From positions 1 through 24,434 of the IMG/VR virus record IMGVR_UViG_3300025289_000116: a DNA stretch of 24,434 nucleotides; one strand, 5' to 3'. This DNA comes from a virus. Of the stretch, positions 13,425-23,048 are shown piece after piece. Position 1 is the first letter of the stretch. Each line of letters starts with the position of its first letter. Below the pieces are notes generated by a model. It made no database searches, was not told where the DNA came from, and saw only the letters and a list, made by a program, of their open reading frames with translations. Both the position numbers and the translations under genes were made by a program.

Positions 13425-13725
13425 GATTAACCTCCTTTTTCTCTCTGATTTCCGCTTTCCGTTGTTCTACGTGGTCGCGGGTTTTCTGCTTCAGCAATCT
13501 CGCCCTGAGATTTCCCGTTACGAAATTATTGATCTCGTTCCAATCCTGTAACTGTTCATCGATTTGCAGGTGTTCCCTTTTCTTCTTAGATTTGCCGTCC
13601 AGGCCAAAATATTCTTTGATAAGCTTCTTGTATTCCTTACCGTCGATCACATCGTCCAAATCATCAATGGCTCTCCAAAAATCATCCAGCAAAATATCAG
13701 GAAGTAATTGGTCAAGGTTTCTCAT
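13375..13725 (-). CDS. Hypothetical protein, 116 residues, charged helical
   Basis: Starts at ATG 13725 in an ATGA overlap with the fibre gene; another ATG three codons upstream would overlap more. It is highly charged: an acidic first half (LLPDILLDDFWRAIDDLDDV), a lysine-rich middle (DGKSKKKREH) and a strongly basic C-terminal helix (LRARLLKQKTRDHVEQRKAE). No membrane segment or enzyme motif is seen. Coupling to the fibre gene suggests a fibre assembly chaperone or tail component, which is a guess. Base composition appears GC-richer than the tail genes to its right, like the adjoining end of the fibre gene. Confidence 0.65.
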   Translation of the reverse strand: MRNLDQLLPDILLDDFWRAIDDLDDVIDGKEYKKLIKEYFGLDGKSKKKREHLQIDEQLQDWNEINNFVTGNLRARLLKQKTRDHVEQRKAEIREKKEVNRVRHQLARGGGSVEKS

Positions 13726-15140
13726 GCGTGCCATCCCACTTCTACCGTATGTAATCGGAGCATAATATTGCAGTCGGTCGCGTCCGGCCCGGCAGTATCC
13801 CGGAACTGGAGCAACAGCCGGTCATTAGCATCATCGGCAGCAGCCTGCCATTCCTTTGTCACCACATCCCGGTAAATATTGGTGACGGTTTGGACTAGAA
13901 TAGTAGTAGTTCCACCGTCGTTCTCTACCACCCCTTCTACCTTCCAGGCGTAAGAGTTGGCGCAACCCTGCTCCGTCCCGGCAATGTACGCCTCAAAATG
14001 CCAGATACTATCTACGATAATCGGGAACTGGAACGCGGTCGTGAAGGCGGCGGGCCATGAAGTTACTTTATAATTCTGAAAGAAAATTGAATCCTGGTTG
14101 TAACCGTATATATGCGGTGATCCAGGGCCACCGACCTGTAAACCATTTGCCATCACGATTCGACCATTGTAATAAGCAGTCCCAGGTGTCGGGTTTACAG
14201 AAGATGCGAAATACCCGAAGGCAAAGTTGTTAAAGACATTCTTTAGGTAAGTGCTATATCCAACTTGTAAACTATTCCAGACTGAATTATCTGCAAGATT
14301 GTCACCACCATGTACTGTATGGGCTTCACCAAATTGATATGAATTAAATACATCACCAAACATCTCGTTTAGGATGCCAAAGCTACCAGAATATGTGGGG
14401 TAGTGGGAAACGGCAGTAACTTCGAAGTCATTTTGTTCACCCAGAGAGAACACACCGAATGTAGATTCTAATGCAATTCCGGGATTTATTGTCTGATGAC
14501 CTTGTCCAGCAAAAAATCCATAAACACAATCTTCGATGTTATGGCTCTCTCCTAACGCAAAAACTGCAAATGACTCTATACCATAAATTATGTTACTGGA
14601 TCCAACAGCATAACATTCATAAGGAGTTCCAGATGCAGCAGTAGCAATCCAGTTATATGCACCGATGGCTGCGGAATAATCCGCTCCAGAGTCAATCCGG
14701 TTATCTGTCCCCCCGGCGATAAAACTGCCTTCCGCTCCCGCAACCTCATTAGCATTCGTTCTCGCATGCTGTAAATCTACCGCATCTGCTCCCCGAACAT
14801 CTCCATCTGCATCTAACTGAAATGCCTCTTCATGAATAAGCGTTCTTACAGGATTACCACCGTATCCCCTCCATCCAGGAGATCCGCAAATAAATGTGAC
14901 ACATGCACTTCCTACAGGACTAAACTCCAATCCAGTCTCGTCAAGATTTACTCTAACGAAAAGACCAGCCTGCGCATCGTAGGTATCTTCATCTACATCT
15001 AACAATTGAAGAAATGTATTTGTATCTGAAGATACTGAGAGACGACTGAGAACTTCAACTTTACGAAGTCTCTTAGACATACCCTCTAAAGCATTTGCCA
15101 GAGTCTTTATCTCTGACCGAATTAGCTGAACAGCATCCAT
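13722..15140 (-). CDS. Tail fibre/adhesin with YadA-head-like repeats
   Basis: 472 residues. Residues 1-32 form a short coiled coil (IRSEIKTLANALEGMSKRLRKVEV). Residues 139-312 hold about ten imperfect repeats of 13-20 residues with the pattern hydrophobic-x-G-x-x-N/H-x-I: FIAGGTDNRI, AAIGAYNWI, YAVGSSNII, FALGESHNI, FFAGQGHQTI, FSLGEQNDF, YQFGEAHTV, LQVGYSTYL. This matches the left-handed helix of trimeric autotransporter (YadA-type) heads, found in many phage fibres. Residues about 360-472 form a separate beta-rich C-terminal domain. It probably binds the host surface. DNA for that last domain is clearly GC-richer (about 53% against 39% in the repeats, counted by hand), pointing to domain exchange. 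Confidence 0.8.
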   Translation of the reverse strand: MDAVQLIRSEIKTLANALEGMSKRLRKVEVLSRLSVSSDTNTFLQLLDVDEDTYDAQAGLFVRVNLDETGLEFSPVGSACVTFICGSPGWRGYGGNPVRTLIHEEAFQLDADGDVRGADAVDLQHARTNANEVAGAEGSFIAGGTDNRIDSGADYSAAIGAYNWIATAASGTPYECYAVGSSNIIYGIESFAVFALGESHNIEDCVYGFFAGQGHQTINPGIALESTFGVFSLGEQNDFEVTAVSHYPTYSGSFGILNEMFGDVFNSYQFGEAHTVHGGDNLADNSVWNSLQVGYSTYLKNVFNNFAFGYFASSVNPTPGTAYYNGRIVMANGLQVGGPGSPHIYGYNQDSIFFQNYKVTSWPAAFTTAFQFPIIVDSIWHFEAYIAGTEQGCANSYAWKVEGVVENDGGTTTILVQTVTNIYRDVVTKEWQAAADDANDRLLLQFRDTAGPDATDCNIMLRLHTVEVGWHA

Positions 15141-16345
15141 TATTGTGTACCTGTCGTGTAAGATGCAAGCTCTATTGAAACTTGCTCTCTATCGCCTTGA
15201 ATCTGAAGAGTTCCGCCCACAATTCGTTTGTGAAAAGTTTCATCCAAAGCCCTGACTGTTATACGATCTCCCAGAAAGTAATGCTTTCCGTATAGAGCTG
15301 ATGGTTGTTGCATCGGTGTCAGCGTAACATTCTCCTTCGCTCTTAATTCTGCTAAAACTTCATCTCCAGTTTGTTGCATGGAAAAGGTTTTCAATTCCGC
15401 AGCAGCTTCTTCACTTAGCCCAGGAATAGATGCAGTCTGAACCGGTCGGGCTACCTCGCACCTGTTCCAAGGACTGAATGATATAGCCGACTCATCACTC
15501 CTGTAAAGTACATCTCTTGTAGAACCTTCGCCTTCGCCGAGAACGATACATACATTGGCTTCAGCTAATCTGTCGTATTCATAAACCGAATCTTGCGCAC
15601 TTCCAAACTCTATGGATAAAATGACTGGAGAATTTCCAGCAGCATTCAATCCGGTATCAGTATTCAGTCCAATATTTGTGCGGTCAGCACCTTTAAGAAG
15701 ATTATATGTAACAAACGTAAACCAAGGATTGCCCGTTCTTAGCACGTCGAAGTCTAAATTGGCGTAATCGCTTATTCCTTTCAAGGTATCTAACAGATTT
15801 TCGAAGGCCCTACTTCCGGACCATTTAGGTCCTTTATTAGAAGCTGCCTGAACTGCGAAATGTGGAAACTTCTTTGGATAAATTCTACCTACGACTGTTT
15901 CGTCAGCAGCAGTAGGTCCACAGTTTTCTTCTACGTATTCTTTCATTACTCGGTCGGCATAATCATATTTGTCTGCCCGAATTGTACCTTCTTTATATGC
16001 GATGTTGGTTCTCTCTAGAAGACTATTGTAACCTACACCGATACTTTGAATTGTTCTGCGTTTATCCTGAGATCGGACATCCGCAAATTTTCGGTGAAAT
16101 CCTTCAAATTCAGGATACCAATCTACATCTGCTCCTGGTACTGCTCTATACACTTCTACTTGACCGTCTACTTCAAAGCGTCTCATTCGAACAACGCTCA
16201 GATCTTCAAACGATATTGTATACGAACCAACCCCATTGAGTTTATGATTTATTTCTATAGACGTAAACTTGTCAAAGATATCCACTTGGACACTTACTTG
16301 ACTAAGTAATCGTACATAGTAATCAGCAGCAATTGAAGCAACCAT
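15140..16345 (-). CDS. Tail hub protein, ReqiPepy6 Gp37-like
   Basis: 401 residues. The N-terminus (VDIFDKFTSIEINHKLNGVGSYTI) and the following strand-rich 100 residues fit the Siphovirus ReqiPepy6 Gp37-like family, baseplate-hub or tail-associated proteins that sit at the tail tip and are related to gp27-type hub folds. A middle region carries FENLLDTLKGISDYANLDFDV, and the C-terminal 60 residues (YFLGDRITVRALDETFHKRIVG) resemble the closing barrel of hub proteins. No lysozyme or peptidase motif is visible. The gene shares one base with its neighbour (TAATG) and is adjacent to two fibre genes, as expected for a tail tip cluster. It is a structural protein with fairly secure family assignment. 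Confidence 0.8.
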   Translation of the reverse strand: MVASIAADYYVRLLSQVSVQVDIFDKFTSIEINHKLNGVGSYTISFEDLSVVRMRRFEVDGQVEVYRAVPGADVDWYPEFEGFHRKFADVRSQDKRRTIQSIGVGYNSLLERTNIAYKEGTIRADKYDYADRVMKEYVEENCGPTAADETVVGRIYPKKFPHFAVQAASNKGPKWSGSRAFENLLDTLKGISDYANLDFDVLRTGNPWFTFVTYNLLKGADRTNIGLNTDTGLNAAGNSPVILSIEFGSAQDSVYEYDRLAEANVCIVLGEGEGSTRDVLYRSDESAISFSPWNRCEVARPVQTASIPGLSEEAAAELKTFSMQQTGDEVLAELRAKENVTLTPMQQPSALYGKHYFLGDRITVRALDETFHKRIVGGTLQIQGDREQVSIELASYTTGTQ

Positions 16346-17346
16346 TAGATCTTTAGGCAGTACAACTTGCAGTATCCGAAATTCGTATCGACAGAAGCCA
16401 AAGTAAATCCAGCAATGAGTCTTGCTCTTAGCTCGACTGTTTGTGTTCCTGAAATAGAAATATACCAGGTATATGAGATAGTTACTCTTGAAATGCCGCC
16501 AGCAGTAATGATAATATGATGTCTTGGTTCTCCTTGGACAATGACACCTGCTCGATACAAGTGGGTCTTAACTTCTCCCCACTGTCCGGTTGTTCCAGCT
16601 CCTTCCAGAACAGCAATACCTGTAATCAAATAGTTACCAGTCGTCAAGTTAGTGGTCAATCCTGGAATTAACGTTGGAGTATCGTTCAAAGATATATCGG
16701 AAGCTCCTGTCAAAGCAGTTACGTTATTGAGATATGAAGTTCCGTCAAGACCATCTAACAAATCAGCATCTACACCGCTGCCTGCTCCATCAATAAGTTT
16801 AGCAGATGGAATTGAGTTGTCAGGTATTTTGACAGCGGTGACAGAAGCATCTTCAAGCATTGCTGTGGATATATTTGTATTGTAATGAGCATAGACTCTA
16901 GCATCAGTAATCGTTACAACTCCGCCAGATGTTATCTGAACAGTCGCTATTGCTATTTCCCATGTTAATCCATCAGATTGCGTTACTGCCGGAGGAGCTC
17001 CAGCATCTGGTCCAATGAGAACGGCACGAACCTGCTGAGTCGCCCAAGTCTTCTGAATGACTACGGTATAATAATTTGACCCACCGCCAGGAACTGCTCC
17101 TGCTAAATCTACAACTGCTGTATTTCTATAAAATTTTCCATCTACAACTGCTGAACCTGTTCCTACACGAATGGTGGCTGCGGCAGGATTAGTTACAACC
17201 AATTCTGAAAGATAATTGGGCAAAACACCTTCCAGAGTTGAATCTCTCGTAAATAACTGTCGCCAGGTATCTGACCACTGATCATCAGTATACGGTCCAG
17301 CATCTCCAGTGACCGTTCCGCCCCAAGGAAGACTTGTTTGTGCCAT
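16345..17346 (-). CDS. Tail fibre-like / baseplate protein
   Basis: 333 residues. The N-terminal 150 residues (TDDQWSDTWRQLFTRDSTLEGVLPNY, then ATIRVGTGSAVVDGKFYRN) look like the baseplate-attachment beta domain seen in many siphovirus fibre proteins. Residues about 160-205 contain fibre linker repeats of the form VTAVKIPDNSIPSAKLID...DADLLDGLDGTSY. The last 110 residues are beta-rich (GNYLITGIAVLEG, HHIIITAGGISRV, CKLYCLKI) and resemble a jelly-roll or C1q-like head. It probably forms a trimeric fibre or upper baseplate part next to the hub. It lies three bases after the distal tail-like gene. Receptor specificity cannot be judged. Confidence 0.7.
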   Translation of the reverse strand: MAQTSLPWGGTVTGDAGPYTDDQWSDTWRQLFTRDSTLEGVLPNYLSELVVTNPAAATIRVGTGSAVVDGKFYRNTAVVDLAGAVPGGGSNYYTVVIQKTWATQQVRAVLIGPDAGAPPAVTQSDGLTWEIAIATVQITSGGVVTITDARVYAHYNTNISTAMLEDASVTAVKIPDNSIPSAKLIDGAGSGVDADLLDGLDGTSYLNNVTALTGASDISLNDTPTLIPGLTTNLTTGNYLITGIAVLEGAGTTGQWGEVKTHLYRAGVIVQGEPRHHIIITAGGISRVTISYTWYISISGTQTVELRARLIAGFTLASVDTNFGYCKLYCLKI

Positions 17347-17349
17347 GAT

Positions 17350-18273
17350 TTATATTCCTATATATCTAGTAAAATACGAGAGAACAACTCGGGTTGCTCC
17401 GCCTATTCCGGTAGCAATTACATTGATAGGATTTACGCCTCCAGCAGCTTCAGGAGCTGGAGCTAGATGAAACGTAGCAAGATCGCTATCTGGTGTTATA
17501 GAGCCGATAAGATTTTCTCCGAGATTGTTCGTAACGGACTTATTGCCGTATTGAAGAGATATTGTAACTGTATCACCTGGATTTACACTACCATTGAAGA
17601 TTATACGCTCCCCCGTAGCAGTATTTGTTATTAGAATTGCCGATGAAGGACCTGTTATTACTATCGTTGGATATGTAAGCCATGTTCCTAAATACGTAAT
17701 ATTGTTCGTTGCTGAAAATACAGATAATCCAAACTCTATTGGAAATGTTATTGGAAATTCTAGCTCGGTATTTGCAATGTCTGCATCTACAGCGAGAGAT
17801 GCACTTGTTGGATCATAGAATGTAGGATCTGGAGCTACGAATCGTATAGCCTCTGTGAAACCCCATTCATCCCAGAAACCGCTCGGAGACGAGAATATGG
17901 GTCCGAATTCTACATGAACATCTAGGTCACGCATAACTCCGGTCGGCAGCATTTTTCGGAGTTTGCCCGGACCGAAATTGTTGAACGTGTGACGATTAGG
18001 TCTAAGCACATCCAAAAATAAGGCTCGTTTTTCCCAATAATCCCATCTGCTGCATCCATTTTGCCGAACCGTCCATTGAACAATTCTCTTCTGAAGCTTG
18101 TAATCGTAAATGGTAACTCCGTCTTGAAGAGCTCCCTGTTGCTCAACGTACTTGATCGGCGACATTCCATATCCTTCGAATGACTGAATAAATTTATCAG
18201 ACAAACGGTCGAACGGCAATTCCGTTCCGTCAGGAGCTATATAGATGTCGTATTCAGGAAACATATTTGTCAT
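17350..18273 (-). CDS. Distal tail protein (Dit)-like
   Basis: 307 residues, directly after the tape measure gene, where siphoviruses encode the distal tail protein that joins tube and tip. The first 160 residues fit the Dit ring domain: an IYIAPDGTELPF strand, a KRIVQWTVRQNGCSRWDYWEKRALFLDVLRPNR belt, and FTEAIRFVAPDPTFYDPT, a phrase commonly closing this domain. The remaining 140 residues form a beta-rich second domain (YPTIVITGPSSAILITN, PGDTVTISLQYG), like the galectin-type domain of larger Dit proteins. The start is ATG two bases after the tape measure stop; the ribosome site is weak, suggesting coupling. Confidence 0.75.
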   Translation of the reverse strand: MTNMFPEYDIYIAPDGTELPFDRLSDKFIQSFEGYGMSPIKYVEQQGALQDGVTIYDYKLQKRIVQWTVRQNGCSRWDYWEKRALFLDVLRPNRHTFNNFGPGKLRKMLPTGVMRDLDVHVEFGPIFSSPSGFWDEWGFTEAIRFVAPDPTFYDPTSASLAVDADIANTELEFPITFPIEFGLSVFSATNNITYLGTWLTYPTIVITGPSSAILITNTATGERIIFNGSVNPGDTVTISLQYGNKSVTNNLGENLIGSITPDSDLATFHLAPAPEAAGGVNPINVIATGIGGATRVVLSYFTRYIGI

Positions 18274-18275
18274 GA

Positions 18276-21200
18276 TTATCTTTGAATATGAGCAAGAGCT
18301 GCTCGAACATCGTAGTAGATTCCAGCTTCAGACTGTACTTGAGCATACGTTGGATTAACTTCAACATTGATATTTCGTACATTCGTAAGATTAGGAGATG
18401 GTTGTGTCAGCAGTCTATTAGAGCCATTTGCCATCGGCTGAATAAGTTGTTGAGCATTGAAATTTGCTCCAAACGATCCTGCAGATCCGAAATCAGATAA
18501 AGATTTCAGTTTCTTTAGAATTTCGTCAACCGACGCATTTGACTCAGCAAACTCCATTCCAGCTGGAACTAGCATGAGATCTGAGAATACTTTTGCGATT
18601 GCTCTCTCGGTAGCCGAAGCTTCATCGCCTATTCCTAGGATAAATCCTTTCATCCAATCATGAGCCAATCGTCGAGTTCTTTTAGAGGCAGATTCGGCTT
18701 CGGACTCTTCTTCCGCTACGCCAAGAGCTTTTTTGATTATGCTTGTAACTTCATCATACAAAGCAACTGCCTTTTGTTTCAAACCCTCAATTAATCCTAA
18801 AATAATGTTTTTCCCTGCCTCAATGAAATCATCTTTCAGATTGGTGATCGTAGTTACCGTTTCTCCTATGAATGTTTTCACATTCTCGTAGACACCCTCA
18901 GCAGACTCAAACAATTCACGTATACCGTCCAATAAATTCTGTATAAGAACCTTTCCTGCCGCAAGATATAAATGAGCTAAGAGCTCAATATTCTTAACCG
19001 TTGTGCTGATGTATTCCTTAGCTTTTTCTATTAGACCGTTAGTACCAAATACTCTATCAGTAATGCCGTTGATAAGATTTTGGATGAAATCTTTGCCAGC
19101 TTGAACTGCATCTGTGAAATATTCTCCAATTTTAGCAATAACATCGCTGATCCAAGTACCGAATTGCGTTATAGTGTCCGCAAAGAATGTCGTAAAAGCA
19201 GTTACGATAGCTTGTAACATTTCGGGAATAATGGATTTTCCAATAAGTTGATCATACAAGTTAGCAAAAAATCCAATTACTCCTTCTACGAATCCTCCAA
19301 GAAAATCTGTTATGAAATTAAATTGTGCCATGAAGTTAGCAACTATGGAATTCAATAGTCCGGTAATAATATCTTTGATGCCAGAAACTAAAAGCTGAAA
19401 ACCAACCTTTATTCTAAGCGTGTCTCCGGTAAATAGACCGGCAATAATATTTATGAAACCAATAACAAAATTTCGGATACCAGTAACAATACGAGTAGCC
19501 TCTTGTGAAATTCTTTGCATTGAGGTCATCAATCCGGTAAATGCCGTAACGAATCCTCGAACAAGACCGGTAATCAAAGCCAGAACCGTAACAATTGCTG
19601 GAACAATTGAGAATAAAATGATGCCACCGATAATTTTCAGAACAGGAACTAGAAGAGCTCCGAGAGGAGCCAATTGCTCTCTAAGCTCTGCGAGAGCCGG
19701 TTGTAAATCTCTGAATGCTTGAATCAACGGCTCAAAGATACCGGATAGAGGGCCTTTCATTGCTTTGAACGAACTGACTATTATATCTCTAAATCCACCG
19801 ACATTAGTTTTAAGAGCTACGAATACTCCGGCAATTCCTAGAAGAATGAGAGCAACCGGTCCAAGGGCTGCAAGGACTGTGGCTTTTATTCCTTCGAATC
19901 CTCCAAGTATCAAAATAACTTGACCTGCTCCTTTAGCGAGTGCCAAAAGAGACGTTATTGCAGAACTTATTGCAGGAGCAGCAGCAATCAACTGAAGAGT
20001 TGTTCTAAACCCTAGGAAGGCAACTCCCAAAGCTCCAAGAATGGTCAAAATAAGTGGACCGTTAGCGACCAAAGCATCCACGAAAGTTAAGATGGAAGGA
20101 ATTACATCTTCTTTCAGAGATTTTCCAAAATCTTGAAGTTTTGGAATTCCCTCGTCGAATACCCAATCTACCCATCCCTGCAGAGACTCCTGAATTCGTG
20201 GGCCGTTTTCTACTAATTGCTCGCTCATGCGAACAAGAAAATCACCAAATTTTTCAATGCTTATTCCAACATTTATTAATGTTAATCCTAATGCTGGAGT
20301 TATAAGTTCGGACAATCTGGTAAAGAAATCTCCAACGGTCACTAGGATTTCGTCGCCGTTTTCATCCCAGAATGTCTGTAAATTTCCTAGAGCAACTGCA
20401 ACATCTTCGGCAAATAGTTTAAGAAGTTCTATGAATATTCCGATTGCAGGATTCTGTTGCGCAGCCGTAAAGATATCTCCAATGTCAGCGAGAAGACCTT
20501 CTAATCTTTCAGGAACTCCTTCAAATGGAGCAAAAATACCGTCAAGAAATTCTCTAATATTTCCTGCTATTTCATTTCGCAAATCTTGAATAGCCTGGGT
20601 AATTTCAGCTCTGCTATCCTCGAGAGAGCTTGCGAACTCGTCAATAAAACCTTCGAAATCAACGCCTGGAATTTCAAGCAACTCTTCTTTTTCAGCTTCT
20701 TTTGCCAGCCTTTCAAGAAGCTTCAATTGCTCCTGAATGAGCTGATTTGTCTCAATCTCCATTTGAACTCGCTCTTGGGCGATGGTCAACTGCTCTTTCG
20801 CAGCCGCCAATTGCTCCTCAGCAATTTGTTCAGCTAGTCTCTGCTGAAATTCCAGATTTGTTCTAACTGCCTCAGCAACTTCCTGCTCAGCAGATAATCT
20901 ATCTTCAGCAGCTCCAACAACTATATCACGCTCTGCTTCAACTGCTGCTATCTTATGCTCAAGCAAAATCTGCTCTTTTTCAAGCTCCAATCTCCGCTTC
21001 TCTTCTGCTGTCAGCAGTCCAGTCGCCAACGCCTCTTCGATATCCTTCAATCTACCGCTAGTGTCCTCTTCTTCACGAAATTGCTGCTGAAGAGCTCGCA
21101 AATCTCTAAGTTGCTTATCATATTTCTCAGTTACCCTATTTAGAAATTCTTGCGCCTCTGCAACTCTTTGATCTGCTGCGGCAACCTGAATAAGACTTTG

Positions 21201-23048
21201 AGCATAATCTTTCAACGCCTGACCGAGAGATCCTTTGAATTTATTGGCAACTCTGATCAAGTCTTCAAAAGTCTTAACGGTCACACCAAGGATTTTAGTG
21301 GGTATGAAGAACTCTACGTCGAAATCTAATAGTTTCTGAGCCTCCTCAATGCGAGTAGAGATACGAGCAAACTCAATAGTCTCGCGAATAAATTTCTTCA
21401 TAGGGCCAGAAACAATCCCCATTGCCTTAATGATCTTATTAATAGAGCCTTCTGTTATATCACCGAACTTGCGCACATCATTAATAACATTTTGAATTGC
21501 CTGACGACTTCCTAAAATTCGCGGAATGAGCTGCTTCTCTGGTATCTTGTGGGCAAGCGAACGAAGAAATGCCTCGACCGTTCCAGCAATATCGTCAAAG
21601 ATGCCAAAATCTGCTGAAGTCCATCCCTTCAGCCATGACTGCATCGCAGCTTTTCCCCACTCCGGTAGATCAGGCAACAGTCTTGGAGGACTAGATCCTC
21701 GAAGCCAGTAAGTAAAAATCTTAGCAATTTGAGTAAGAACTTGGATAACAACAGTCACAGCTTTTGCCATACCTTCGGCAAGAGCTCGAATGATATTGAA
21801 ACCCCATCCGGCAGCATTCTGAATGAGCTCGGCAAATGTCGTGTTGAATCTTTGAGACAGCGTATTTATGAAATTCGCGAGACCGCTGATTCCCCTGGAA
21901 AGCGCACGAATAAGTGTTCTAATTATTTCACTTAGATAAAGTAGAGCTGAAGCAAGAGTGAATACGGTCGGCGCACCAAATCCCAGGGACTTGAAAAAGT
22001 CTTGTATCGCCGGTATAAGTCTAAAACTGACAGCGGTACGAATTCCTTCAAAAGCCTTTAGAAGAACTTGACCAAGAGTAAAGAATCCTCGAAGAACGTC
22101 AGGCTGAAATGCCCTATCCAGAGCATCTGCCAATAGAGCAGCAACTCTCTCCATGACAGGTCCAAGAAGTTCTAAGCCAAGAAGAGTTCGAATGAAGTCT
22201 TTAATGTTTTGGCGAACACCTGTAATCGTCCTCGCCATTCTCTCCATTGCACCTGGAAAATCTTCTTCAGCAATTCGTATAAATGCACCGATGAATTGCT
22301 CAGCAGATACCCTGCCTTTGCTCATTGCTTTCTTCATTTCCTCAAACGGCATATCGACTTCATCAGCAAGAAGCTGTGTAATCTCTCGAATAGGAACGAA
22401 GTTGTTGGCAAGGTCTCGCAATTCTCGTCCTAATACACGGCCAGAGGCAAGCATTTGACCGAAGTTGTAAATGATACGCTGCATGTGTTCGTTAGTAAGA
22501 CCCATGCCAGCCGCGAAGTCTCCGGTCGCTAACGTCAATCGTTTAGCTTGTGCCACATTGAAACCAAACGCTTGACCGTATGCTAAAGCTCTTGCAAGAT
22601 TTTCTGGACTGAATGGTGTCGTTACTGCAACACGACGAACCCAACTAATAAGTTCTTGTGTCTTCTCAGTTACTTGACCTAATGCAACACCGACAGAAAC
22701 TCCAAATTCCTGCGCAAAATCTCTAGCCAGAATTGCCTGAAGTTGTATTTGAAGAGTTTGGAATTCAGCAGTAGCATCTAACGCATCTGCTACGACTGCT
22801 TTCAGAGCTCTGCTAATTTGACGAAATACGTCAATGACCGTAATGCCGGTAACTATATCTTTTACACGCTGCCAATTGACGCCAAGAAATCCGGCAGAGT
22901 CACCGGCAGATTTCGCAGCCGCCGCAGATTCTTTAGCGACTTTTGCGACTTCCTTATTCATATCTTGTATTGACTTCATGAAAGACTGGACACCAGCGTT
23001 GAACTGGACTAGATCCATTCTTCCGCGAAGACCAACTTCTTTAGACAC
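18276..23048 (-). CDS. Tape measure protein
   Basis: 1590 residues, by far the largest gene; it sets tail length. At the usual 0.15 nm per residue this predicts a tail near 240 nm (a rule of thumb). The N-terminal domain (roughly residues 60-300, with FSPENLARALAYGQAFGFN and LRDLANNFVPIREITQLL) is the conserved tape-measure N-terminal region. Residues 620-795 form a Glu/Gln-rich coiled coil. Hydrophobic stretches at about 996-1081 and 1128-1172 may enter the host membrane during DNA ejection. Residues 1317-1440 contain three copies of a 47-residue repeat beginning AGK. The start is GTG (23048) with GGAGG twelve bases upstream; an ATG at 23018 is an alternative. Confidence 0.95.
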   Translation of the reverse strand: MSKEVGLRGRMDLVQFNAGVQSFMKSIQDMNKEVAKVAKESAAAAKSAGDSAGFLGVNWQRVKDIVTGITVIDVFRQISRALKAVVADALDATAEFQTLQIQLQAILARDFAQEFGVSVGVALGQVTEKTQELISWVRRVAVTTPFSPENLARALAYGQAFGFNVAQAKRLTLATGDFAAGMGLTNEHMQRIIYNFGQMLASGRVLGRELRDLANNFVPIREITQLLADEVDMPFEEMKKAMSKGRVSAEQFIGAFIRIAEEDFPGAMERMARTITGVRQNIKDFIRTLLGLELLGPVMERVAALLADALDRAFQPDVLRGFFTLGQVLLKAFEGIRTAVSFRLIPAIQDFFKSLGFGAPTVFTLASALLYLSEIIRTLIRALSRGISGLANFINTLSQRFNTTFAELIQNAAGWGFNIIRALAEGMAKAVTVVIQVLTQIAKIFTYWLRGSSPPRLLPDLPEWGKAAMQSWLKGWTSADFGIFDDIAGTVEAFLRSLAHKIPEKQLIPRILGSRQAIQNVINDVRKFGDITEGSINKIIKAMGIVSGPMKKFIRETIEFARISTRIEEAQKLLDFDVEFFIPTKILGVTVKTFEDLIRVANKFKGSLGQALKDYAQSLIQVAAADQRVAEAQEFLNRVTEKYDKQLRDLRALQQQFREEEDTSGRLKDIEEALATGLLTAEEKRRLELEKEQILLEHKIAAVEAERDIVVGAAEDRLSAEQEVAEAVRTNLEFQQRLAEQIAEEQLAAAKEQLTIAQERVQMEIETNQLIQEQLKLLERLAKEAEKEELLEIPGVDFEGFIDEFASSLEDSRAEITQAIQDLRNEIAGNIREFLDGIFAPFEGVPERLEGLLADIGDIFTAAQQNPAIGIFIELLKLFAEDVAVALGNLQTFWDENGDEILVTVGDFFTRLSELITPALGLTLINVGISIEKFGDFLVRMSEQLVENGPRIQESLQGWVDWVFDEGIPKLQDFGKSLKEDVIPSILTFVDALVANGPLILTILGALGVAFLGFRTTLQLIAAAPAISSAITSLLALAKGAGQVILILGGFEGIKATVLAALGPVALILLGIAGVFVALKTNVGGFRDIIVSSFKAMKGPLSGIFEPLIQAFRDLQPALAELREQLAPLGALLVPVLKIIGGIILFSIVPAIVTVLALITGLVRGFVTAFTGLMTSMQRISQEATRIVTGIRNFVIGFINIIAGLFTGDTLRIKVGFQLLVSGIKDIITGLLNSIVANFMAQFNFITDFLGGFVEGVIGFFANLYDQLIGKSIIPEMLQAIVTAFTTFFADTITQFGTWISDVIAKIGEYFTDAVQAGKDFIQNLINGITDRVFGTNGLIEKAKEYISTTVKNIELLAHLYLAAGKVLIQNLLDGIRELFESAEGVYENVKTFIGETVTTITNLKDDFIEAGKNIILGLIEGLKQKAVALYDEVTSIIKKALGVAEEESEAESASKRTRRLAHDWMKGFILGIGDEASATERAIAKVFSDLMLVPAGMEFAESNASVDEILKKLKSLSDFGSAGSFGANFNAQQLIQPMANGSNRLLTQPSPNLTNVRNINVEVNPTYAQVQSEAGIYYDVRAALAHIQR
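18696..19100 (-). repeat. 47-residue repeats within the tape measure protein
   Basis: AGKDFIQNLINGI, AGKVLIQNLLDGI and AGKNIILGLIEGL begin at residues 1317, 1364 and 1411, each exactly 141 bases apart (codons starting 19100, 18959, 18818). A degenerate earlier copy, IGKSIIPEMLQAI, lies exactly 47 residues before the first. The period points to a tandemly duplicated helical unit in the tape measure C-terminal third. Confidence 0.75.

Noticed and set aside
20227-20589. 120-codon plus-strand frame inside the tape measure gene
   Set aside because: Antisense shadow of a confidently coding region; Ser/Pro/Arg-rich composition typical of reverse-strand frames and no ribosome site.
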